DNA from: Aeromonas taiwanensis
Lineage (GTDB): Bacteria > Pseudomonadota > Gammaproteobacteria > Enterobacterales > Aeromonadaceae
Direction: 5' to 3'
Length of the DNA: 64,000 bases
Assembly: GCF_000820165.1 (NCBI RefSeq)
Contig: NZ_CDDD01000032.1
Span: forward strand, 1-64,000
Below are positions 54,230-62,183 of the stretch, piece by piece. Position 1 is the first letter of the stretch. The number at the start of each line of letters is the position of its first letter. The notes beneath the pieces were generated by a model. That model saw only the letters and a program-made list of their open reading frames with translations. It was not told where the DNA came from and searched no databases. The position numbers and the translations under genes are program-made.

Positions 54230-54931
54230 ATGTGGCGTCCCCTTCTTACCCTGTCTGCGCTGGTTGTCAGTACCCCGCTGCTTGCCATCGAGGTGCCGCA
54301 GGCGCCCCATCTTGTGGTCAGTGGCTATGCAGAGCAGAAGGCCGAGCCCGATATGCTGACGCTGAATGTGGCGGTGACCGCGCTGGAGAAGCAGGGCATC
54401 AAGGCCAAGCAAAAGGTGGATACCAAGGTCGCCGCTTTCTTTGGACAGCTGGAGAGTCTCGGCATCAAGCGCAGCGATGTGGAGGCCGGCAACCTGGTGA
54501 TCTCCCCCGAGTACCAGTATCCCCAGAACAAGCAGCCCGAGATGGTGGGCTATCGTGCCCAGCGTCAGCTGGCGGTCAAGCTCTATCAGCTCGACAAGCT
54601 CAGCCAGTTGATGGACACCGCCCTCAAGGCGGGCCTGGAGTCCGTCACCCAGATTGAATACGGCCTCAAGTCACCCCAGGTCATCAAGGAGCAGGCACGC
54701 CTTGGCGCGGTGGCGGATGCCACGAGCAAGGCGGAGTCTCTGGCCAAGGCCTTTGGCATGAAGCTTGGCAAGGTATACAGCGTCGAATATCGCAACAGCT
54801 CCCCTGTCCCTGTCTATAGCCGCGCCATGAAGGCCGCCGCTGCCCCTGCCGGCGACATGATGGAAAACAGCTACCAACAGCAGCAGATCAGCATCACGGA
54901 CAACGTGGAAGCCGTCTTCCTCCTGGAGTGA
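54230..54931 (+). CDS. yggE: YggE-type SIMPL-domain periplasmic protein
   Basis: This 233-residue protein has a signal peptide (MWRPLLTLSALVVSTPLLA) and a SIMPL domain (HLVVSGYAEQKAEPDMLTLN ... AVADATSKAESLAKAFGMKLGKVYSVEY). E. coli YggE lowers oxidative stress by an unknown mechanism. The ATG at 54230 gives the correct signal peptide and uses GGAGG 8 bases upstream, inside a terminator-like hairpin. The gene stands apart from the lap genes in function. Confidence 0.9.
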   Translation: MWRPLLTLSALVVSTPLLAIEVPQAPHLVVSGYAEQKAEPDMLTLNVAVTALEKQGIKAKQKVDTKVAAFFGQLESLGIKRSDVEAGNLVISPEYQYPQNKQPEMVGYRAQRQLAVKLYQLDKLSQLMDTALKAGLESVTQIEYGLKSPQVIKEQARLGAVADATSKAESLAKAFGMKLGKVYSVEYRNSSPVPVYSRAMKAAAAPAGDMMENSYQQQQISITDNVEAVFLLE

Positions 54932-54960
54932 CGGACAGCAACCCTCTCTGTACTTGACCC

Positions 54961-54985
54961 AAACCCGGGGCCCTGCCTCGGGTTT
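54961..54985 (+). terminator. Terminator after yggE
   Basis: AAACCCGgGGC/GCCtCGGGTTT hairpin followed by GTCG; short U tract. Confidence 0.6.
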
Positions 54986-55099
54986 GTCGTTTATGGGCCA
55001 AGGCGGGGCTATCGGCGTCAACAAACCAAGGTCGGTTGCTAACTCGAGCCAGATCAGGAAAAGAAGGGTGGCCGATATCACGCAAGCAGAGGCAGCAAG

Positions 55100-55126
55100 A
55101 AAAATGCCGGTCAGTGACCGGCATTC
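55100..55126 (-). terminator. Terminator of aroP
   Basis: On the minus strand AATGCCGGTC-ACT-GACCGGCATT is followed by TTTC, 20 bases after the stop of aroP. Confidence 0.85.
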
Positions 55127-55144
55127 TGAGATGGCAGTGAGGGA

Positions 55145-56521
55145 TCAACCGAGGTTGGTGGCTACCCGGCGCTGGCTCTTCTGCTTGAGCAGGTAGCCGA
55201 TGCCGAGAACCAGGACCCAGGCCGGGATCAGCTCGACCGAGATGCGGGTGCCGTCGTTCATGTACATGATCACCAGGATGGCGGCCATGAAGGCGAGGCA
55301 GAGGTAGTTGCCAAACGGGCTCCACAGTGCCTTGAACTTGGTGGTGACCCCTTCGGCGGCCTTGACCTTGCGGAACTTGAGGTGTGCCAGGCTGATCATG
55401 GCCCAGTTGATGACCAGGGCGGAGACCACCAGGGACATCAAGAGGCCGAAGGCCTTGCCCGGGATCAGGTAGTTGATCAGCACGCACAGCAGGGTGGCCG
55501 CGGCCGAAATGGTGATGGCAGTCAGGGGCACACCGCTCTTGTTGGTCTTGAGCAGCGCCTTGGGACCGTTGCCCTGCTTGGCCAGGCCAAACAGCATGCG
55601 GCTGTTGCAGTAGACGCAGCTGTTGTAGACGGACAGCGCGGCGGTCAGCACCACCAGGTTCAGCACGTTGGCTACCAGGTTGCTGTCCAGGGCGTGGAAG
55701 ATCATCACGAACGGGCTGCCGCCTTCCACCACCTTGCCCCAGGGATAGAGGGAGAGCAGTACGGTCAGGGCGCCGATGTAGAAGATGAGGATGCGGTAGA
55801 TCACCTGGTTGGTGGCCTTAGGGATGCTCTTCTCGGGGTTGTCCGCTTCCGCCGCCGTGATGCCGACCAGCTCCAGGCCGCCGAAGGAGAACATGATGAA
55901 GGCCATGGCCATCACCAGCCCGCCGACGCCGTTGGGGAAGAAGCCGCCCTGGGCCCAGAGGTTGCTGACCGTGGCCTCGGGGCCGCCGCTGCCGGAGAAC
56001 AGCATCCAGCCGCCGAATCCGATCATGCCGAGAATGGCGACGACCTTGATGATGGCGAACCAGAACTCCATCTCGCCGAACGCCTTGACGTTGGAGAGGT
56101 TGATGGCATTGATCAGCACGAAGAAGAAGGCCGCCGACATCCAGGTCGGGATCTCGGGCCACCAGTACTGTACATAGATGCCGACCGCCGTCAGCTCGGC
56201 CATGCTCACCAGCACGTAGAGCACCCAGTAGTTCCAGCCGGAGGCGAAGCCGGCAAAGTCACCCCAGTACTTGTAGGCAAAGTGGCTGAACGAGCCGGCA
56301 ACCGGCTCTTCCACCACCATCTCGCCGAGCTGGCGCATGATGAGGAAGGCGATGAAGCCGCCGATGGCATAGCCCAGCAGCACCGAGGGGCCCGCCATCT
56401 TGATGGTGTCGGCAATGCCGAGGAACAGGCCGGTCCCGATGGCACCGCCCAGTGCGATGAGCTGGATGTGGCGGTTTTTCAGGCCACGCTTCAGCTCTTC
56501 GCCTTGTTGTTGAAGATCCAT
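55145..56521 (-). CDS. aroP: Aromatic amino acid permease AroP
   Basis: The 458-residue APC-superfamily symporter has twelve membrane segments and reads very close to E. coli AroP over its length: GEELKRGLKNRHIQLIALGG, EEPVAGSFSHFAYKYWG, FSFGGLELVGITAAEADNPE and YNSCVYCNSRMLFGLA. It imports Phe, Tyr and Trp with H+. PheP is the main alternative within the family. The RBS is GAAGGAAG. I saw no clear TyrR box upstream. Confidence 0.92.
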   Translation of the reverse strand: MDLQQQGEELKRGLKNRHIQLIALGGAIGTGLFLGIADTIKMAGPSVLLGYAIGGFIAFLIMRQLGEMVVEEPVAGSFSHFAYKYWGDFAGFASGWNYWVLYVLVSMAELTAVGIYVQYWWPEIPTWMSAAFFFVLINAINLSNVKAFGEMEFWFAIIKVVAILGMIGFGGWMLFSGSGGPEATVSNLWAQGGFFPNGVGGLVMAMAFIMFSFGGLELVGITAAEADNPEKSIPKATNQVIYRILIFYIGALTVLLSLYPWGKVVEGGSPFVMIFHALDSNLVANVLNLVVLTAALSVYNSCVYCNSRMLFGLAKQGNGPKALLKTNKSGVPLTAITISAAATLLCVLINYLIPGKAFGLLMSLVVSALVINWAMISLAHLKFRKVKAAEGVTTKFKALWSPFGNYLCLAFMAAILVIMYMNDGTRISVELIPAWVLVLGIGYLLKQKSQRRVATNLG

Positions 56522-56876
56522 TCTTCCTTCCTTACGTCGCTGAATTCACTCGTTTTCGCCTCGTCGGCCATGGCACTTCCTGTGCCCGGCGCAGCATCTT
56601 GTGCCGAAAACGTGACGAAATCCGTATTTATATCGTTACGATTTGCCGCTGGCTGTTTTTTGTAGCGGCTACCAACCCGAGCAGAATAGTGATAAACGCC
56701 CCCTCATGCACCTGTTTTCATCATCATTGGCTGGCTTTTTGTGCGCCATGCAGGTTTTTTATGATCTGGGAAGGGGTTTTGGAAGTGATTGCTGGCTTTA
56801 TGAGCGATTGATATTTCTGGTATTGACATGTTGGTGCGTTGGTGAGCTGATGGCCTTTTCTCAAGAAAGGACTCAT

Positions 56877-57170
56877 ATGATCGAACGTATTGTCGCCGGG
56901 CTGTGGAGCGCCGTGCTGTGGCTGGGGGTCTGGCTCTCCCCCATGTTGTTGACGATGGCGATGGCCTGCCTGCTCGTCTGGGGATGGCAGGGGGCGGATT
57001 ATCTGGTGAGCCACATTGCCATGGTCCTGGCCCTTGCCGCCGGCCTGGGGTTGCTCCCCGCATGTTGGTTGAGCGAGCGGGTGCGCAGGCGCCACGGGCT
57101 GCTCCGCTTTCACGGCATGTTGATGAACAACAGGGAGCTCAACCAGCCCCCATCCCGTCCTCTCCCCTGA
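56877..57170 (+). CDS. Small membrane protein of unknown function
   Basis: This 97-residue protein starts MIERIVAGLWSAVLWLGVWLSP and has two to three hydrophobic segments (about 6-35 and 45-65) and a basic C-terminus (LSERVRRRHGLLRFHG). GAAAGGA lies before the ATG at 56877. An in-frame extension to 56643 lies in the aroP promoter region and is not supported. No family recognised. Confidence 0.7.
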   Translation: MIERIVAGLWSAVLWLGVWLSPMLLTMAMACLLVWGWQGADYLVSHIAMVLALAAGLGLLPACWLSERVRRRHGLLRFHGMLMNNRELNQPPSRPLP

Positions 57171-57176
57171 ATGCCG

Positions 57177-57201
57177 TGACGCCTGCCAGCCGCAGGCGTC
57201 A
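57177..57201. terminator. Perfect hairpin without U tract between convergent genes
   Basis: TGACGCCTGC-CAGCC-GCAGGCGTCA lies just after the small membrane gene, which converges with ppsR. It may terminate or stabilise transcripts. Confidence 0.5.
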
Positions 57202-57291
57202 TCGCTCTTCTGTCTGGTTGTCTCGTTATCTTGCCACGGGGCTGATCCGGTGCGCGTCCCGTGCGTATCAGGCTGCCAGCACAGCGTTCCT

Positions 57292-58104
57292 TTAGCAGAG
57301 TTGGCGGCGCAGGCCGGTCGCCTCCAGGATCTTGGCGCTGATCTCCTCCACCGAGTGGGAGCTGGTATCGAGGAAGCGGATCGCCTCCTGGCGGAACAGC
57401 CGCTCCACGCTCGCCAACTCCTGTTCGCACTGTTCCAGCGAGGAGTAACGGCTGTTGGCCCGTCGCTGGTTGCGGATCTCGTGCAGCCGCTGGGGCGCAA
57501 TGGTGAGGCCGAACAGCTTGTGGCGATTGGCCTTGAGGGCGGCGGGCAGATCCAGTGTACCCATGTCCTGCTCGATGAAAGGGTAGTTGGCGGCACGAAT
57601 GCCGAACTGCAGCGCCAGGTAGAGGCTGGTTGGCGTCTTGCCGCAGCGGGAAACCCCGATGAGGATGATGTCTGCCTCCTCGTACTCCTTGGTGGTGATG
57701 CCGTCGTCGTTGGCCAGCGCGAAGTTGACCGCCTCAATGCGATCGTCGTAGAGCTTGCGATTCTCCATGCCATGGGTGCGGTGCAGCCTGGGCTCAGCCT
57801 TGATGCCGAGCTCCTGCTCCAGGGGGCTCACGAAGGTGTTGAGAAAGTCGTGGTGGCTCGCTTTGGCCTTCAGCACCTCTTCGCGCACCTGCGGGTCGAC
57901 GATGGTGTGAAACAGGATGGGGCGCACCCCGGTCTGGCGAAACTGCTCGTCGATGCGGGCCCGCACCTGGCGGGCCTTGTCCAGGGTCTCCACGAAGGGG
58001 ATGGTGACCTGCTCGAAGGCGAGGGGAAACTGACTCAGCACGGCGTGGCCGAAGACCTCGGCGGTGATGGCGGTACCGTCGGATACATAAAATACGGTGT
58101 GCAC
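57292..58104 (-). CDS. ppsR: PEP synthase regulatory kinase/pyrophosphorylase PpsR
   Basis: PpsR (DUF299, YdiA) inactivates PEP synthase by ADP-dependent phosphorylation and reactivates it by Pi-dependent dephosphorylation. The 270-residue protein has the P-loop GVSRCGKT at 150-157 and the conserved [12 protein letters not shown] start. I chose the GTG at 58104, with AGGAG 7 bases upstream; in-frame ATGs further up (58164) lack an RBS and extend beyond the family N-terminus. It is divergent from its target ppsA, as in many gammaproteobacteria. Confidence 0.94.
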   Translation of the reverse strand: MHTVFYVSDGTAITAEVFGHAVLSQFPLAFEQVTIPFVETLDKARQVRARIDEQFRQTGVRPILFHTIVDPQVREEVLKAKASHHDFLNTFVSPLEQELGIKAEPRLHRTHGMENRKLYDDRIEAVNFALANDDGITTKEYEEADIILIGVSRCGKTPTSLYLALQFGIRAANYPFIEQDMGTLDLPAALKANRHKLFGLTIAPQRLHEIRNQRRANSRYSSLEQCEQELASVERLFRQEAIRFLDTSSHSVEEISAKILEATGLRRQLC

Positions 58105-58270
58105 TGCGGACTCCTGTGGGGCGCTCCTGGGGAATGACGAGAAATAAGTATCTCTCGAAACCATATCGTTTTTGTCAACAGATCTGCCGTACCCAAGTTG
58201 TGAACTGGCTTGCAAACCTGAGTCGTTACCTTTTTGTGTCGCTATTGTAGAATGCCTGTGTCAAACGGCC

Positions 58271-58301
58271 ATCCCCAACTCTTGCTCGGGGATTTTTTTG
58301 A
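58271..58301 (+). terminator. Terminator-like hairpin upstream of ppsA
   Basis: ATCCCC/GGGGAT with an 11-base loop is followed by seven T residues, about 110 bases before the ppsA start. No plus-strand gene ends here, so it may attenuate ppsA or end a short RNA. Confidence 0.6.
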
Positions 58302-58310
58302 CAATAAGTA

Positions 58311-58322
58311 GAAAACGTTTTC
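58311..58322. promoter_or_regulatory. Palindromic LacI-family type operator upstream of ppsA
   Basis: GAAAACGTTTTC is a perfect 12-bp palindrome centred on CG, the form bound by LacI-family regulators such as Cra (FruR) or PurR. Cra activates ppsA in E. coli, which makes Cra the best guess; the site is not an exact Cra consensus. Confidence 0.5.
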
Positions 58323-58412
58323 ATGGTCGTTGGCAACAGACACCAACAAAAACACATGATTTGGCACAGCTGGTGATTGGTCACCCTGGCCCCCCAACCT
58401 GGAGACATGCAA

Positions 58413-60785
58413 ATGCAACAGTACGTACTCTGGTACGAACAGCTCGGTATGCAGGACGTCGAGCGCGTCGGCGGCAAGAATGCATCCCTTGGCGAGATGA
58501 TCAGCAACCTCTCTGGTGCCGGCGTGTCCGTGCCGGGCGGGTTCGCGACCACCGCCTTTGCGTTTAACGAGTTTCTGGAGTTAAGCGGTCTGAACGGCAA
58601 GATCCACGACCTGCTCGACAGCCTGGACGTGGACGATATCGCCGCCCTCAACCGGGCCGGCCAGCAGATCCGCGACTGGGTAGTTGAAGCGCCGTTCCAG
58701 CCTGCGCTGGAGCAGGCCGTGCGCGATGCCTATGACAAGCTGAGTGCCGGGCTGGAGGCCTCCTTTGCGGTGCGCTCGTCCGCCACCGCGGAAGACATGC
58801 CGGATGCGTCGTTTGCCGGCCAGCAGGAGACCTTCCTCAACGTGCGCGGCATCGATGCCGTCATGACCGCCATCAAGCATGTGTTTGCCTCTCTGTTCAA
58901 CGATCGCGCCATCTCCTACCGGGTGCATCAGGGCTATGACCACAAGGGCGTCGCCCTCTCCGCCGGGGTGCAGCGCATGGTGCGCTCGGATCTCGCCGCC
59001 TCCGGCGTCATGTTCACCCTGGATACCGAATCCGGTTTCAACGACGTCGTCTTCATCACCGGCGCCCAGGGTCTGGGCGAGATGGTGGTGCAGGGGGCCG
59101 TCAACCCGGATGAGTTCTACGTCCACAAGCCGACCTTGAAGGGCGGCCGTCCCGCCGTGGTGCGCAAGACCTTAGGGTCAAAGCTCATCAAGATGACCTA
59201 CTCCGACGATGCTGGTCACGGCCGTCAGGTGAAAATTGTCGACACCTCCGAGGCCGAGCGCAGCCGCTTCTGCATCACGGATGAAGAGGTGATGGCGCTG
59301 GCCAAACAGGCCCTCATCATCGAGCAGCACTACGGTCGCCCGATGGACATCGAGTGGGCCAAGGATGGTCAGGATGGCAAGCTCTACATCGTCCAGGCCC
59401 GTCCGGAAACCGTGCGCAGCCGCCAGGAGGCGAACACGCTCGAACGTTTCGCGCTCAAACAATCCGGCAAGGTGCTGATCGAGGGGCGCGCCATCGGCCA
59501 CAAGATCGGCGCGGGTCCGGCCCGAGTCATCTCCTCCATCAGCCAGATGGACGAGGTGCAGCCCGGCGATGTGCTGGTCACCGACATGACCGACCCGGAC
59601 TGGGAACCCATCATGAAGCGGGCCTCCGCCATCGTCACCAACCGCGGTGGACGCACCTGCCATGCCGCCATCATCGCCCGGGAGCTCGGCATCCCGGCGG
59701 TAGTGGGTTGCGGCAACGCCACCGATCACATCCAGGATGGCCAGCTCATCACCGTCTCTTGTGCGGAAGGGGACACCGGCTTCATCTATGACGGCGAGCT
59801 CGACTTCGACGTGGCGGTGACCGAGGTGGGCAACATGCCGCGCCTGCCCATCAAGGTGATGATGAACGTCGGCAACCCGGATCGCGCCTTCGACTTCGCC
59901 CAGCTGCCGAACGCCGGCGTGGGCCTGGCCCGCCTCGAGTTCATCATCAACCGCATGATCGGGGTGCACCCCAAGGCGCTGCTGGAGTTCGATCAGCAGA
60001 CACCGGAGCTCCAGGCCACCATCACCAAGATGATCGCGGGCTACGAGAGCCCCCGGGAGTTTTACGTGGCCAAGCTGAGCGAGGGGATCGCCACCCTGGC
60101 GGCCGCCTTCTGGCCGGAGCGGGTCATCGTGCGGATGTCGGACTTCAAGTCCAACGAGTACGCAAACCTGGTGGGGGGCCGTGGCTACGAGCCCCACGAA
60201 GAGAACCCCATGATCGGCTTCCGTGGCGCGTCGCGCTATATCGCAGACAGCTTCCGCCCCTGCTTCGCACTGGAGTGCGAGGCGATGAAACGGGTGCGCG
60301 ACGTCATGGGGCTGACCAACGTCGAGGTGATGATCCCCTTCGTGCGTACCCTGGGTGAGGCGGAGCAGGTCATCGACATCCTGGCCGAAAACGGCCTGCG
60401 CCGTGGCGAGCGCGGCCTCAAGGTCATCATGATGTGCGAGCTGCCCTCCAACGCGCTGCTGGCGGACAAGTTCCTCGAGCACTTCGACGGCTTCTCCATC
60501 GGCTCCAACGACATGACCCAGCTGACCCTTGGGCTTGATAGGGACTCCGGGCTGATTGCCCACCTGTTCGACGAGCGCAACGAGGCGGTCAAGGCACTGC
60601 TGGCCATGGCCATCGCCGCCGCCCGCAAGGCGGGCAAGTACGTGGGGATCTGCGGCCAGGGGCCGTCCGATCACCCGGACTTCGCCGCCTGGCTAGTCGA
60701 ACAGGGCATAGACTCTGTGTCCCTCAACCCGGATACCGTGGTCGACACCTGGCTCTATCTGGCCGAGCAGCACAAGGCCGGCTGA
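58413..60785 (+). CDS. ppsA: Phosphoenolpyruvate synthase PpsA
   Basis: PpsA makes PEP, AMP and Pi from pyruvate and ATP, the entry to gluconeogenesis. The 790-residue protein has the ATP-binding domain ([11 protein letters not shown] at 19-29 on), the phospho-His at 417 in [15 protein letters not shown], and the PEP/pyruvate barrel ending in [20 protein letters not shown] prefer the ATG at 58413 (8 bases after GGAG) to that at 58407 (2 bases). It is divergent from its regulator ppsR. Confidence 0.96.
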   Translation: MQQYVLWYEQLGMQDVERVGGKNASLGEMISNLSGAGVSVPGGFATTAFAFNEFLELSGLNGKIHDLLDSLDVDDIAALNRAGQQIRDWVVEAPFQPALEQAVRDAYDKLSAGLEASFAVRSSATAEDMPDASFAGQQETFLNVRGIDAVMTAIKHVFASLFNDRAISYRVHQGYDHKGVALSAGVQRMVRSDLAASGVMFTLDTESGFNDVVFITGAQGLGEMVVQGAVNPDEFYVHKPTLKGGRPAVVRKTLGSKLIKMTYSDDAGHGRQVKIVDTSEAERSRFCITDEEVMALAKQALIIEQHYGRPMDIEWAKDGQDGKLYIVQARPETVRSRQEANTLERFALKQSGKVLIEGRAIGHKIGAGPARVISSISQMDEVQPGDVLVTDMTDPDWEPIMKRASAIVTNRGGRTCHAAIIARELGIPAVVGCGNATDHIQDGQLITVSCAEGDTGFIYDGELDFDVAVTEVGNMPRLPIKVMMNVGNPDRAFDFAQLPNAGVGLARLEFIINRMIGVHPKALLEFDQQTPELQATITKMIAGYESPREFYVAKLSEGIATLAAAFWPERVIVRMSDFKSNEYANLVGGRGYEPHEENPMIGFRGASRYIADSFRPCFALECEAMKRVRDVMGLTNVEVMIPFVRTLGEAEQVIDILAENGLRRGERGLKVIMMCELPSNALLADKFLEHFDGFSIGSNDMTQLTLGLDRDSGLIAHLFDERNEAVKALLAMAIAAARKAGKYVGICGQGPSDHPDFAAWLVEQGIDSVSLNPDTVVDTWLYLAEQHKAG

Positions 60786-60810
60786 CGCCCCGCCCGCTGC
60801 CTGCAATAAT

Positions 60811-60842
60811 AAAAACGGTGCCTCTTCAGGCACCGTTTTTAT
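60811..60842 (+). terminator. Terminator of ppsA
   Basis: ACGGTGCCT-CTTC-AGGCACCGT followed by TTTTATTT. Confidence 0.92.
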
Positions 60843-61112
60843 TTGTTCATCAGGCTGCCGACATTATTTGTCGGAGCAGTCTCCTTCGTCATCCAAATAA
60901 GCGAGACGGATCCTGTTCTTACATTCCGTTACATCGAGTTCACATCTCCCCCGCGCATAATTCAGGGCGTAGTGCCAGGGTGCAATATCCGCTCACATAT
61001 CCGCTCACAATGAGAGCGGAAATATCCCGTGTGCCCTCGCGCCAGCTATTTCCGTGGCGCCGGTTAGACATCCTCATCCGCGCCTCGTTATTCCTCAAGC
61101 CAGGGTAGGCAG
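60843..61112 (+). promoter_or_regulatory. Repeat-rich control region of the AraC-family gene
   Basis: It contains CCGACA-TTATT-TGTCGG at 60858-60874. Further on, a tandem direct repeat of ATATCCGCTCAC at 60985-61008 is followed by GAGCGG (61014-61019), which is the inverted copy of CCGCTC in the second repeat. AraC-family proteins commonly bind direct repeats, so autoregulation is plausible. Confidence 0.5.
60985..61019. repeat. Tandem 12-bp direct repeat with inverted arm
   Basis: Two exact copies of ATATCCGCTCAC abut, and CCGCTC of the second copy pairs with GAGCGG seven bases later. The element lies about 95-130 bases before the regulator start. Confidence 0.8.
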
Positions 61113-62129
61113 ATGCCACAGAGCGTATCAAATCAAGTACTCAGAAGGATGCTGGCCGCTTGTCAGCAGCAGGGGGGAGACCCGGATGCCATCCTGATGG
61201 CGGCCGGTCTGACGTCATTCGAACTTGAGCGCGACCATGGCCGGATCCTGGCCCAGCGCCACTACCGCATGCTGAGCCTGATGCAGCCCTATCTGGGCGG
61301 GTTTCACGAGGGCATCCTCTCTTGGGACATCGCCCGGCTCTACCAGCACTATCCGGCCCTCATCAGCTTGTGCATGAATCAGCCATCCCCTCGCGCCGCC
61401 ATCGGGGCCCTGCTGGCCCATCGCACCGTCATCGGCAACTGTGATGACGTCCGGGTGAGGGTGGGGGCGTCGTACACCGAATATGAGTATGTCAATCAAG
61501 GGCCAGCCATCCTGGGGGCGAGCCAGGCGATCCCCAACTTCATCATTCTCTACCGGATCCTGCGGGTCTATGAACCGCGCGCCGACGCCCGTGTGGGATT
61601 CGTCGGCAGACCGCCCGCCCATCACCGTCAACTGGATCACTTCTTTGGCACCCACTGCCGCTGGGATCAGCCCGGCAATACCCTGACCCTCGGCAATGTC
61701 CTGCTCGATGGCGACGCCGAGCACTACAACGGGGCCCTGTGCACGCTGCAAACGAGCCAGCTGGCGCAGATCTGCGCCGACATTGACGAGCACATGCCCT
61801 TTGCGAACTGGGTGGCGGACATGATCCGCCACAGGATCCGCGGCGGTGACATGGAGAGCGATGAGCATCTGCTCAAGGATGTCTGTTCGGCCATGAATAT
61901 CAGCCGCTGGACGCTGAACCGGAAATTGCAGGGGGAGGGGGGCAGCTTCTCCGCTATTTTAAAGCGGGTCAGGATGACGGAGGCGTGCCGTTTATTGGAG
62001 GAAGGGGAGCATCCGCTGCAAAATATCAGCGACATGGTCGGCTTTTCTTCCCAGAGCGCGTTCAATCGCTTCTTCAAGGCCAACACGAACATGACCCCGC
62101 TGGCCTATCGCAATATCCGCCAGACATGA
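61113..62129 (+). CDS. AraC-family transcriptional regulator
   Basis: This 338-residue regulator has an N-terminal AraC-binding domain of the OruR/ArgR-like type (residues about 15-200) and a C-terminal double helix-turn-helix (about 235-335) with MNISRWTLNRKLQGEGGSF and ISDMVGFSSQSAFNRFFKANTNMTP. Inducer and targets are unknown. The adjacent convergent GH3 gene could be a target but this is only proximity. The RBS AGGGTAGGC precedes the ATG. Confidence 0.9.
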   Translation: MPQSVSNQVLRRMLAACQQQGGDPDAILMAAGLTSFELERDHGRILAQRHYRMLSLMQPYLGGFHEGILSWDIARLYQHYPALISLCMNQPSPRAAIGALLAHRTVIGNCDDVRVRVGASYTEYEYVNQGPAILGASQAIPNFIILYRILRVYEPRADARVGFVGRPPAHHRQLDHFFGTHCRWDQPGNTLTLGNVLLDGDAEHYNGALCTLQTSQLAQICADIDEHMPFANWVADMIRHRIRGGDMESDEHLLKDVCSAMNISRWTLNRKLQGEGGSFSAILKRVRMTEACRLLEEGEHPLQNISDMVGFSSQSAFNRFFKANTNMTPLAYRNIRQT

Positions 62130-62160
62130 CGGGACCAGGCGTTTGCCTGGTCCCGTTTAC
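62130..62160. terminator. Terminator between the regulator and the GH3 gene
   Basis: CGGGACCAGGC-GTTT-GCCTGGTCCCG followed by TTTACCTT. The two genes converge here. Confidence 0.8.
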
Positions 62161-62183
62161 CTTATTTTCTCACCTAGTCTCGT

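Noticed and set aside
56522-56700. TyrR box upstream of aroP
   Set aside because: No TGTAAA-N6-TTTACA match; only a loose CGTA/TACG symmetry.
56643-56876. Extended N-terminus of the small membrane protein
   Set aside because: The stretch is AT-rich promoter DNA; the ATG at 56877 has a good RBS.
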